Under the pieces are notes generated by a model, which worked only from the letters and a program-made list of their open reading frames with translations, searched no databases and was not told where the DNA came from. Of a DNA stretch of 49,487 nucleotides, positions 17,735 through 26,352 are shown in pieces (the stretch's first letter is position 1; each line of letters begins with the position of its first letter). The position numbers and the translations under genes were made by a program. Source of the stretch: Pseudomonadota bacterium (lineage in GTDB: Bacteria; Cyanobacteriota; Vampirovibrionia; Obscuribacterales; Obscuribacteraceae); NCBI GenBank assembly GCA_021324135.1, contig JAJPJO010000225.1:1-49487 (forward strand), read 5' to 3'.

Positions 17735-19111
17735 TCAATTTAAAACGTTTGGAAAACAGACGACAATTTTCGTGCCCTTGCCCGAGCTGCCGACGCCGAT
17801 GTTGACGCTTGCGCCATGGGCTTTGGCAATTTCGCTGACAATCGACAGTCCCAATCCGCTACCCTCGACATCCACATCACTCGAGCGGCGCACGCGATAG
17901 AAGCGCTCGAATACCCGGTTGCGCTCGTTTTCCGGAATGCCCATTCCATCATCCTCGACAATGAGCTGTGCCTCCGATCCGTTGGCGGTAATGATTTTTA
18001 CATGACCGCCGGCGCTGTTGTAGCGGATGGCATTCTCAAGCAAGTTCGTGGTCAGCTCCTTCAAGCTTACCGGCTCACCTTTGATCAGAAGCGGGGCATT
18101 AGCCGTGCTCAGCTCCAGTTCGACTTTGCGGCTGATCGATTCCGGCACGACATCGGTAGTTGCCTCCGAGACGATTTCATTCAAATCGACCGTGTTGGAT
18201 GTGTAGTTGCCGCCGGCGTGCTCGGCACGCGAAAGGCTGAGGAGCTGCTGGACGGTGCGGGTGATGCGATCGACACCGGTTGACACTTCCGCCACCATGG
18301 CGGTCATCTCCTTGTCCTTTGCCATCTTTCCCATTAACTCGAGATAGGTTTTTATACCGGCCAGCGGTGTGCGGAGCTGGTGAGCGGCGTTGGATGCGAA
18401 TCGCTCCTGGCGGGCCATGTCCTCGCGAATGCGGCTCAAAAGCCCGTTTATCGCCGTGATTAATGCGTGTACCTCGAAGGGGGCGTTCTGCTCCGGCAAC
18501 GGCGAAAGGTCAGCCGGCGAGCGCGCTGCTACCGCCTGGCGCACTTTGTTGAGCGGGTTCAATCCTTTGCCGATGCCGAGCCAGACGGCAAGCAAGGCGG
18601 AGGTGATCAGAATCAATTGGGGGATGAAGATGGATAGTAAGATCGATCGCCGGTATTGCAATCGAGTGTAGCGCGTTTCGCCCACCTGAAGGATGACGGG
18701 CATGGTTTTGCCGATCGTGGTTTTGCTGGCTACCACCCGGAATTGTTGCCCGTCGATGATCTGATCGTGAAAAAGGACGGGCAACGAATCGCTGGGCCAC
18801 TCAAGCGGCACGCCGAGTTTGGCGTCGCCGGCGAGCAGCTCATGCTCGGGTGTGAAGATCTCATAGAGCAGCTGGTCTTTGTTGTCGGTGAGCATTTGCT
18901 CGATGCGCTCGGGCATGGAGAGTGAAATCCGTCCATTGTCCACCCTGGCATGAGCGAGCACCGAATCGGCTGTGGCCATCAAGTTCTGGTCGAATACCGC
19001 CCTCGTCAACTGTACGGCAATGAAATAAGACCCGGCTGCTGATACTATAGATAGTACCAGCAGCGGTATCATAAGCCAATAAAGAAGTCGACGGCGTATC
19101 GAACGCTTCAT
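17735..19111 (-). CDS. Two-component sensor histidine kinase
   Basis: A 458-residue membrane sensor of the QseC/TctE type. TM1 is about 10-33 and TM2 about 157-180, enclosing a periplasmic sensor of about 120 residues. A HAMP-like linker follows, and the dimerisation domain carries the phospho-acceptor His244 in HQLRTPLAGIKTYLELM. The ATPase domain shows the N box ENAIRYNSAGG, the G1 box VEDDGMGIP and the G2 box GSGLGLSIV. The start codon overlaps the stop of the regulator gene (ATGA), so the pair is translationally coupled. The signal is not evident, although this subfamily often senses metals, carboxylates or quorum signals. Confidence 0.95.
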   Translation of the reverse strand: MKRSIRRRLLYWLMIPLLVLSIVSAAGSYFIAVQLTRAVFDQNLMATADSVLAHARVDNGRISLSMPERIEQMLTDNKDQLLYEIFTPEHELLAGDAKLGVPLEWPSDSLPVLFHDQIIDGQQFRVVASKTTIGKTMPVILQVGETRYTRLQYRRSILLSIFIPQLILITSALLAVWLGIGKGLNPLNKVRQAVAARSPADLSPLPEQNAPFEVHALITAINGLLSRIREDMARQERFASNAAHQLRTPLAGIKTYLELMGKMAKDKEMTAMVAEVSTGVDRITRTVQQLLSLSRAEHAGGNYTSNTVDLNEIVSEATTDVVPESISRKVELELSTANAPLLIKGEPVSLKELTTNLLENAIRYNSAGGHVKIITANGSEAQLIVEDDGMGIPENERNRVFERFYRVRRSSDVDVEGSGLGLSIVSEIAKAHGASVNIGVGSSGKGTKIVVCFPNVLN

Positions 19112-19776
19112 TGAGGGGGTTCCAAAATATAACCGAGTCCTCTAATGGTTCTCAGATTACATCCGGATCCCAACAACTTCTTGCGCAGCCGGTGAACGAT
19201 TATCTCGATGGCATTGAAGCTGATTGATGACTCCCAGCTCGATAAATGCTCGGTGAGCTGCTGTTTGTTGACTACTTTGTTGATTCTCTGCAACAACAGC
19301 TCGAGCACCGCCACTTCGCGCGCCGACAGATCGACCGGCTCGCCTCTTACGTAGAGGCGCCTGCCGACTGTGTCGTAAACGAAATCGCCGTAACGCACTT
19401 CGGTTTGATTGCTCCAGCTGTCTTTGCGCAAAACCGCTCTGATTCGGGCTTCCAGCTCGTCCAGATGAAACGGTTTTGTCATGTAATCGTTGGCTCCCAG
19501 ATCCAGTCCATTGACTCGATCCGGGACGGCCTCGCGAGCGGTCAAAATGACAACCGGAGTCGCCTGACCGCGTTGCCGCAGTCTGGTCAGCACCTCGAGC
19601 CCGTCCATGTCGGGCAGTCCGAGATCAAGGATGACCGCATCATATGGAGTCTGTGTCAGGGCGCTGTCGGCAGCGCTTCCGGACTTCACGTGATCGACCA
19701 GATAGCCGTTCTGTGAAAGAGCCATAGTGACGCCATTGGAGAGCATCTGGTCGTCTTCAGCTAATAGAATACGCAC
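19108..19776 (-). CDS. OmpR/PhoB-family response regulator
   Basis: A 222-residue regulator paired with the histidine kinase that follows. The receiver domain (1-115) has the acidic pocket EDD at 7-9, the phosphorylated Asp51 in VILDLGLPDMDG, Thr79 and Lys101 in YMTKPF. The C-terminal winged helix (about 125-220) ends in IEIIVHRLRKKL and TIRGLGYIL, typical of OmpR-type DNA binding. The start is GTG at 19776, with GAGG nine bases before it. Sequence is closest in style to TctD/QseB regulators. The divergent 250-bp region before tal-pgi could contain its binding sites, so it might control sugar metabolism; that is only positional inference. Confidence 0.95.
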   Translation of the reverse strand: MRILLAEDDQMLSNGVTMALSQNGYLVDHVKSGSAADSALTQTPYDAVILDLGLPDMDGLEVLTRLRQRGQATPVVILTAREAVPDRVNGLDLGANDYMTKPFHLDELEARIRAVLRKDSWSNQTEVRYGDFVYDTVGRRLYVRGEPVDLSAREVAVLELLLQRINKVVNKQQLTEHLSSWESSISFNAIEIIVHRLRKKLLGSGCNLRTIRGLGYILEPPQ

Positions 19777-20026
19777 GGTATTTACCTCGTAGTTTCCCTC
19801 TGCTGTACTCAGTCTCTCGAGATCGCATCATAACAATTTCGTGAAACTGATTCATAGGGTTATGTCGTACAAATTGGTCTAAAATGGGTCGCGATCTGAT
19901 ATCTTTGGTTCCGGGTCCTGAAGTATTGGCGCAAGATTCTGGGATAGCATATGCCGGAGGCATCGATGCCGACCGTTCCGCCGTATTCTCGAAGTATTAA
20001 ACAAGCTTTACGATTGGAGATGAAAA

Positions 20027-22909
20027 ATGACTGACACCGCCAGGCAAGTTGACAACCGATTGAAACAGCTAACCAAGCACGGGCAGTCTATCTGGCTCGA
20101 CTTCATTCGCCGCAGTTATCTCAAGAAGGGTGAATTGCGTAAGTTGGTCGAACAAGATGGACTGAGGGGCGTTACCTCCAATCCGTCTATATTCGAAAAG
20201 GCGATCGGCGGAAGCGATGACTACAAAGAGCAGCTCAGCCAGCTGGTGAGCAACCGCTCGCTTGATGCCAATGATTTGTATGAGCGCCTCGCTATTCAAG
20301 ACATTCAAGAGGCCTGCGATGTGATGCGCATCGTTTTCAATGAAACGGTCGGGCGCGACGGCTATGTCAGCATGGAAGTATCACCGCTGCTGGCGCGCCA
20401 GACGGACGAGACGATCCAGGAAGCGAAACGATTGTGGAAAGAGGTCGACCGGCCCAATTTGATGGTCAAGGTGCCGGGGACGGAAGAAGGCATACCGGCG
20501 ATTCAACAGCTTATCGGTGATGGAATGAACATCAACGTCACCCTTCTATTCTCGGTTGATGCCTACAAAAAGGTTGCCGAGGCCTACATGAGCGGACTCG
20601 AGGATCTGGTTAAGCGAAACGGCGATCCCGCCAAGGTTGCATCGGTTGCCAGCTTCTTCGTCAGCCGCATCGATTCGCTCGCCGACAAACTGCTTCATGA
20701 AAAGATTGAGGCAACCGACGATGAGAAAGAGAAGAATCGTTATCGCAATTTGTTGGGCAAAACGGCAATCGCCAACGCCAAAATGGCTTATCAAGTTTAT
20801 CGCGAACTCTACACATCCGATCGCTGGAAGCATTTGGCCGGCAAAGGGGCGCGCCCGCAGCGCCTCTTGTGGGCAAGCACGAGCACCAAGGATCCGTCCT
20901 ACAAAGACACGATGTACGTCGATGAGCTGATCGGCAATGAGACCGTGAATACGGTTCCGCTCAATACCCTGGAAGCATTCCGCGATCATGGTACCGTCGA
21001 TGACACCCTCGAGCAGAACATGGATGATGCGCGCAATACGCTGGAGGCGCTGGAGCGCGCCGGTATATCGCTGCATGATGTAACCGATCAACTGCTTGAT
21101 GAGGGTGTGGAATTGTTCGCCACGGCATTCAATAAGTTGATCGACGCCGTGGACAAAGAGCGCAAAGCTCTCCTGCCGCCTCTGATCGATACGATGTCCT
21201 TCAAGTTGCCCGCCGATCTCGAGAGCAAGGTAGCAGAGACGATCAAGGACTGGCAGGATGCCGCCCGGGTTAATAAGCTCTGGAGCAAGGATAAAACGCT
21301 CTGGACGGGCAGCGACGAAGATAAATGGATGGACTGGCTTTTGATCGTAGACGAGCAGATTAAGGATGTCGGTCGTTTCTCCACCTTTGCCGATGAGGTC
21401 AAAGAGCGGGGATTCAAGAAAGCGGTGGTGCTGGGCATGGGCGGATCAAGCTTATGCCCGGAGGTGATGAGCGTCACGTTCGCCGCCTCGAAGCCGGCAG
21501 GCTATGCCGAATTGTCCATTCTCGACTCGACCAACCCGGAGCAAATTCTGGCCAAGGATAAATCGCTCGATCTGGCCAAGACTTTGTTTATCGTCTCGAG
21601 CAAGTCCGGCAGTACCCTCGAGCCGAACATCTTCATGGAGTACTTCCTCAAGCGAGTTCGCGAGACGGTGGGAGAGGAAGAGGCGAAGCAACATTTTGTC
21701 GCCATCACCGATCCGGGTTCGAAAATGGAAGCGTTCGCCAGGAAGGAAGGCTTCTGGCGTATCTTCTACGGTGTCCCCGGCATAGGAGGTCGTTACTCGG
21801 CGCTCTCCGATTTCGGCATGATACCATCGGCAGTGGCAGGCGTGGACGTGAAGGAGTTTCTCGGCCGGGCTAAAGACATGGCCGAAGCCTGCCGAAGAGA
21901 GCAGCCGGTCAAGGATAACCCTGGTGTCGTCCTCGGTATCATTCTGGGACTGGCGGCTGTCAATGGACGAGACAAGCTGACGATTTTTACATCGCCCGGC
22001 ATATCCGATCTGGGCGCCTGGCTCGAGCAGTTGATCGCCGAATCGACAGGCAAAGAAGGCAAAGCGATTATACCGGTCGATCGCGAGCTGCTCGCCTCAC
22101 CGACAGCCTACGGTGATGACAGGCTATTCGTTTACCTGCGCCTCGAGAGCGAATCGGACAAAGTGCAAAATGAAGCAATTGAAAGCCTGGAGAGCAATGG
22201 ACAGGCGGTTGTTCGCATAGTGCTCGACGATCGCATGCAGGTGGCGGCCGAGTTCTTCCGCTGGGAAATCGCCACGGCAACGGCCGGCTCCATACTGGGT
22301 ATCAATCCATTCAATCAACCCGATGTCGAAGCCAGCAAAGTGAAAACCCGCGCCCTCACCGACGCTTATGAGGAGAAGGGCTCACTGCCTGATGAGCAGC
22401 CAATCTTCGAAGATGACAACGTTGCTCTTTATAGCGACGAGAGAAACACCGAGGAATTGAAGCAAGCGATCGCGAAGGGAACCCTTTCCTCAATTCTGGC
22501 AGCCCATCTGAATCGGCTCGGCAAGGGCGATTACTTCGCTCTCCTGGGCTACATTCATATGAACGAGGAGAATGAGCGCTTGCTCGCCAACATTCGCCAT
22601 GCCGTGCGCGACTGGAGAAAAGTGGCTACATGCCTCGGTTTTGGACCGCGCTTCCTGCACTCGACCGGGCAGGCATATAAGGGCGGGCCGAACTCAGGCG
22701 TCTTCTTGCAGGTGACATGCAAACATAAAGACGACCTTGCCGTTCCCGAGCACAAGTACACATTTGGTGTCGTCCAGGACGCGCAAGCACGAGGTGATCT
22801 GAGCGTTTTATCCGAACGGGAAAGAAGACTGTTGCGCGCCCACATTAAGGTGGATGTGACTGACGGTCTCAAGCATATTGCCAGAGCGTTGACTGACGGG
22901 CTCAGCTGA
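20027..22909 (+). CDS. tal-pgi: Bifunctional transaldolase / glucose-6-phosphate isomerase
   Basis: A 960-residue fusion. Residues 1 to about 375 are transaldolase: WLDF with Asp25, GVTSNPSIFEKAI and the Schiff-base Lys148 in LMVKVPGT. Residues from about 400 are phosphoglucose isomerase: GMGGSSL at about 471-477, VSSKSGST near 524 and a late segment around GPNSGVFLQVT. The protein would interconvert glucose-6-P and fructose-6-P and move a three-carbon unit to erythrose-4-P, joining glycolysis and the non-oxidative pentose phosphate pathway in one chain. A strong site GGAG lies just before the ATG. Glucokinase follows 87 bases downstream, which matches a glucose-entry unit. This fusion is known in several bacterial groups. 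Confidence 0.95.
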   Translation: MTDTARQVDNRLKQLTKHGQSIWLDFIRRSYLKKGELRKLVEQDGLRGVTSNPSIFEKAIGGSDDYKEQLSQLVSNRSLDANDLYERLAIQDIQEACDVMRIVFNETVGRDGYVSMEVSPLLARQTDETIQEAKRLWKEVDRPNLMVKVPGTEEGIPAIQQLIGDGMNINVTLLFSVDAYKKVAEAYMSGLEDLVKRNGDPAKVASVASFFVSRIDSLADKLLHEKIEATDDEKEKNRYRNLLGKTAIANAKMAYQVYRELYTSDRWKHLAGKGARPQRLLWASTSTKDPSYKDTMYVDELIGNETVNTVPLNTLEAFRDHGTVDDTLEQNMDDARNTLEALERAGISLHDVTDQLLDEGVELFATAFNKLIDAVDKERKALLPPLIDTMSFKLPADLESKVAETIKDWQDAARVNKLWSKDKTLWTGSDEDKWMDWLLIVDEQIKDVGRFSTFADEVKERGFKKAVVLGMGGSSLCPEVMSVTFAASKPAGYAELSILDSTNPEQILAKDKSLDLAKTLFIVSSKSGSTLEPNIFMEYFLKRVRETVGEEEAKQHFVAITDPGSKMEAFARKEGFWRIFYGVPGIGGRYSALSDFGMIPSAVAGVDVKEFLGRAKDMAEACRREQPVKDNPGVVLGIILGLAAVNGRDKLTIFTSPGISDLGAWLEQLIAESTGKEGKAIIPVDRELLASPTAYGDDRLFVYLRLESESDKVQNEAIESLESNGQAVVRIVLDDRMQVAAEFFRWEIATATAGSILGINPFNQPDVEASKVKTRALTDAYEEKGSLPDEQPIFEDDNVALYSDERNTEELKQAIAKGTLSSILAAHLNRLGKGDYFALLGYIHMNEENERLLANIRHAVRDWRKVATCLGFGPRFLHSTGQAYKGGPNSGVFLQVTCKHKDDLAVPEHKYTFGVVQDAQARGDLSVLSERERRLLRAHIKVDVTDGLKHIARALTDGLS

Positions 22910-22919
22910 CATCATCTGT

Positions 22920-22953
22920 GGGCAGCCGGGGTGCTACGGTGTCGCGGCTGCCC
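22920..22953 (+). terminator. GC-rich hairpin between tal-pgi and glk
   Basis: GGGCAGCCG at 22920-22928 pairs perfectly with CGGCTGCCC at 22945-22953 around a 16-base loop, starting 11 bases after the tal-pgi stop. No T-run follows (ATAAAGG). It may slow transcription, stabilise the upstream mRNA or act as a factor-dependent terminator rather than a classic intrinsic one. Confidence 0.45.
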
Positions 22954-22996
22954 ATAAAGGTGCCAGGAAGAAAGTAATTCAGGAGGGAGCAGAGCC

Positions 22997-24004
22997 ATGA
23001 TTCTGGCAGGCGATATAGGTGGAACGAAAACCAATCTCGGCGTCTTCAAAGTTAAGGGTGACGAGCTGGAGACCCTTGAGACGGCCCAGTTCTCCAGCCA
23101 GGAATTTGCCGATCTCGAGAGCCTGGTGCAAGCTTTCCTCGACAAACATCACTTCGAGGTTCGCTACGCTTGTCTCAGCATCGCCGGACCGGTTATCGAC
23201 GGGATCTGCCGCACGACGAACCTGCCATGGTTGGTCGATTCTCGCGAATTGAAAAGGAAGTTAGGCTTCGAGCAAGTATGGCTGATCAACGATCTGGAGG
23301 CTAACGCGCATGGTATCACTCACCTCGCCGAGGATGAGTTCATCGTCCTTCATGAAGGTAAAGTCGGGTCGCGCGGCAATGCCTGCGTAATTTCGGCCGG
23401 CACCGGACTTGGTGAGGCCGGCATGTTTTGGAACGGTGACGGCTATGTGCCTTTTGCCTGCGAAGGCGGGCACACCGATTTTGCGCCGCGCTCGGATGAG
23501 GAGATCGATTTGTTCAAATACCTGAGGCGCGATCATCATCACGTCAGTTACGAACGAGTCTTATCAGGTATGGGTCTTTATGCCATCTACTCATTCCTTC
23601 GCGATACGAATCGATATGACGAGCCGCAGTGGCTGGCCGAAGAGCTGAGCGCCGTCGACGATCCTTCTGCAGCCATTTCCGCATTCGCGCTCGAGGACAA
23701 GAGCGAACTTTGCGTCAAAGCGCTCGATATGTTCGTCGATATCTATGGTGCTGAAGCTGGAAATGCCGCCTTGAAATTCATGGCCTTCGGCGGTGTCTTC
23801 ATCGGTGGTGGCATCGCACCCAAGATTCACAAGAGAATGAGAGAGCCCATTTTCCTCAACTCCTTTTTCAACAAGGGAAGGATGCGCGCCATACTCGAGC
23901 GCATGCCCGTTAAGATCATCATGAACAACCGCACTGCTTTGCTTGGGGCGGCACGCTGCGCCGTTCTGAAGTCCGGGCAGGTGACATCACGGGTGGTTCT
24001 TTGA
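22997..24004 (+). CDS. glk: Glucokinase
   Basis: A 335-residue glucokinase of the bacterial Glk family. The ATP phosphate loop LAGDIGGTKTNLGVF is at 3-17. Later signatures are the sugar-binding INDLEANAHGI, SAGTGLGEAGMFW with the adenosine region, the EGGHTDF motif and FGGVFIGGGIAPKI. It would phosphorylate glucose with ATP in the cytoplasm, feeding glucose-6-P to the adjacent isomerase/transaldolase. AGGAGGGAG at 22981-22989 is a very strong ribosome-binding site for the ATG at 22997. It ends five bases from the convergent pseudokinase gene. Confidence 0.95.
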   Translation: MILAGDIGGTKTNLGVFKVKGDELETLETAQFSSQEFADLESLVQAFLDKHHFEVRYACLSIAGPVIDGICRTTNLPWLVDSRELKRKLGFEQVWLINDLEANAHGITHLAEDEFIVLHEGKVGSRGNACVISAGTGLGEAGMFWNGDGYVPFACEGGHTDFAPRSDEEIDLFKYLRRDHHHVSYERVLSGMGLYAIYSFLRDTNRYDEPQWLAEELSAVDDPSAAISAFALEDKSELCVKALDMFVDIYGAEAGNAALKFMAFGGVFIGGGIAPKIHKRMREPIFLNSFFNKGRMRAILERMPVKIIMNNRTALLGAARCAVLKSGQVTSRVVL

Positions 24005-24009
24005 TTCAC

Positions 24010-26214
24010 TCAGTAGTGATCGCCGAACTTTTTCTGGTAGATACGAAAAACGTTTTGCTTATCGAGTTTTGGATCGTAGCCTGGCTCCGTGGTCTTTTCC
24101 ATTGATTGTGAAAGGTCGGGAAACTTGCCGTCCTTATTGATCAAGATCAGATATCCGCCACCCTCCTCATTAGCGACCACCTTCAACTTCGAGTTGATGT
24201 CTTCTTTGCGGAGCGGCAGGTAGCCGAGATCGAGACGCGAGCCGTCTTTTGTCACCAATACGAGCTTATCCTCATGATTGACCATCTCCGGCGTTATTTT
24301 GATTGCCTGCCCTGGAACGACCAGTCGAAGATGGTCTTCCTTGCCCCGGGAAAAGTAGGGTTGAACGTATGCGTCGGGTGGGCTGGCAACTTTTAATACC
24401 GGCGCCTCGCCGCCCTCGGCATTCACCGGAGCGACCCTGACCTCAGAAGGCTCGCTCGGCCACTCCATCCCGGCTGGTGCATCGCTCTTTACAGATGACT
24501 CGGATACGGAATGCGAGTCCCAACCGGAGTTGGCGTACTGATGATTGGGCTCGCTGCCGGCGCCGGAACGATGCGACCGGTTGGCGGCTCTCTCAGATGT
24601 GAGGATTTCACTGGCGCGCGATTCTTCAACCATTGATTCCATGCTTGTGGGCGGATCCAGGTGCGTAAATCGATAGTCGAGGGACGGCCTGTGCCCGGCT
24701 CGCACTATCGGAGCCCGCACGTGCGCTACAAATGTCGCCACTCCTCCCATGACCGCCACGAGACAACTTGCTAAGATCACCAGGAGCAGCCAATTCTCGC
24801 GCCGGGCATTCGCACCGTATTTGGTGCGATCTTCCTCAGCCGTTGGGCGATGATCGTATCGCTGCCAGTCAGTCGGAGAGCCGCGCTCGCTCATCGTTTT
24901 CTGCGAATCGGCTGGACGCGTGCGGCCCGGCGCCTCTTTGGGCGGAACGAAGTGAGCTTTCGCGGCCGAGCGATAGTTCGCCTCCGATGCGGCAATCTTT
25001 TGAAAATCGACATGCTGAGGCTTCTTGCCGACCATGATGCATTCGATGTCGCTGCGCAGGTCCTTCATGGATTGGTATCGATGCTCGGGCGTTTTCTCCA
25101 GCGTCTTCATCAGCACAGCCTCTACAGCAGGCGGGACCTCGGAGTTGTACATCACATCAGCGATGCGATCGGGCCACACCTGAGCATGAGCCATGATCAC
25201 GTTCAGCCCTTTATATTGATAAAAAATCTTCTTGCCGGTGAGAGCTTCGTATATGACGCAACCAAGGGCATAGATGTCGGAGCGCTGATCGATTTGCCAG
25301 GCCAGGCATTGCTCCGGACTCATATAGCGCGGATCGCCCAGATCGCGAAGAATGGTCGAAATTGCCTGAGTAACCTTTCCGGCTGGCGGCAGTGATTTTT
25401 CCAGACCGAAGTCGATGATTTTCACGTTGCCGCTTGCCTCGACGATTATGCAGCTCGGCTTTATGCCTCTATGCAAGACTCCGTGTGCATGCGCTTCCTC
25501 GAGTGCTTCACACAACTGCAGCCAGATCGATAACGTTTCCTCCGTGTCCAGAAATCCTTCTTGTTGAATGGTCTCGAGCAGCGTTTTCCCTTCGATGTGC
25601 TCGGTAACCACGTACGCTCCGCCTTCAGGCAGGCGCCCGTAGTCCAGCACCATAGCTATGTTGCGATGAGTAAGGCGAGATGATTTTTGGGCCTCCTGGA
25701 GGAATCTTTTCGCGATGCGACGATTCGAGCTCAGCACTGGATTGAGAATGCGCAAACGCACGCGCTGATGCGTGATTTTGTCTTCGGCTTGAAAGATCTG
25801 ACCGAGATAATCACTGTCCAGAAGAGTGATAACCCTCCAGCGGTCGGCTACACAGGCGGAGTCCTCTGCCTGTATGACGGAGCCGGCGGCAATCGTTTGT
25901 CTGTCGGCTGCTTGATGTTTATCATCCTCCAGCTTGGTCTCAATGGGTTGACGCTCCTTTTCCTGTTCATCGGCAGCGACAATGAGCTCTTTGAGCGCCG
26001 AGGCCGAGGCATCGGAGCCGGAAACCTTAAGTCGGGTCGAGGCTGAATGACAGTGGCACCCCCAGCGCTGGTAAACAGCCAGATATGCCTCACTGTTCTC
26101 AGACTCAGGGGCTTCGGTTTTTTCGGCCGGTTTGAATTTGCCGCAGTTGTCGCAGACTTCGCGGAGGTGAAAAGATCGGTCTTTTAGTTTTTCTTTTTTC
26201 TCGCGCATTGCCAT
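24010..26214 (-). CDS. Membrane pseudokinase with N-terminal zinc module
   Basis: A 734-residue kinase-fold protein. Residues 21-55 hold a Cys module CDNCGKF...RWGCHC like that of the kinase at 3721. The kinase fold spans about 125-395, but key residues are changed. The glycine loop is LLDSDYLGQIF, the expected VAVK Lys is Arg155 (VRLR), and the catalytic loop is HRGIKPSC (248-255): Gly replaces the catalytic Asp and Cys the metal-binding Asn. DFG (268-270) and YMSPEQ remain. It is therefore probably catalytically dead and may act as a scaffold or allosteric partner. A TM lies at about 474-497, followed by a disordered Ser/Glu-rich stretch and a C-terminal domain with no recognised family. 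It lies 138 bases downstream of the repeat protein at 26353-27801 on the same strand. Confidence 0.9.
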   Translation of the reverse strand: MAMREKKEKLKDRSFHLREVCDNCGKFKPAEKTEAPESENSEAYLAVYQRWGCHCHSASTRLKVSGSDASASALKELIVAADEQEKERQPIETKLEDDKHQAADRQTIAAGSVIQAEDSACVADRWRVITLLDSDYLGQIFQAEDKITHQRVRLRILNPVLSSNRRIAKRFLQEAQKSSRLTHRNIAMVLDYGRLPEGGAYVVTEHIEGKTLLETIQQEGFLDTEETLSIWLQLCEALEEAHAHGVLHRGIKPSCIIVEASGNVKIIDFGLEKSLPPAGKVTQAISTILRDLGDPRYMSPEQCLAWQIDQRSDIYALGCVIYEALTGKKIFYQYKGLNVIMAHAQVWPDRIADVMYNSEVPPAVEAVLMKTLEKTPEHRYQSMKDLRSDIECIMVGKKPQHVDFQKIAASEANYRSAAKAHFVPPKEAPGRTRPADSQKTMSERGSPTDWQRYDHRPTAEEDRTKYGANARRENWLLLVILASCLVAVMGGVATFVAHVRAPIVRAGHRPSLDYRFTHLDPPTSMESMVEESRASEILTSERAANRSHRSGAGSEPNHQYANSGWDSHSVSESSVKSDAPAGMEWPSEPSEVRVAPVNAEGGEAPVLKVASPPDAYVQPYFSRGKEDHLRLVVPGQAIKITPEMVNHEDKLVLVTKDGSRLDLGYLPLRKEDINSKLKVVANEEGGGYLILINKDGKFPDLSQSMEKTTEPGYDPKLDKQNVFRIYQKKFGDHY

Positions 26215-26352
26215 GCAAGGACATAGTCTTCAGATCATTTATACCCAGCTTGAACTTCCTGATGCGATTGCTCCTGCAAACGCCAAAGAACCGCAGCCGG
26301 CTAGCTCGAAGCTGACCGGCTGCCTGTTCGCTCGTCAGGGTGCGCTTTAGAT

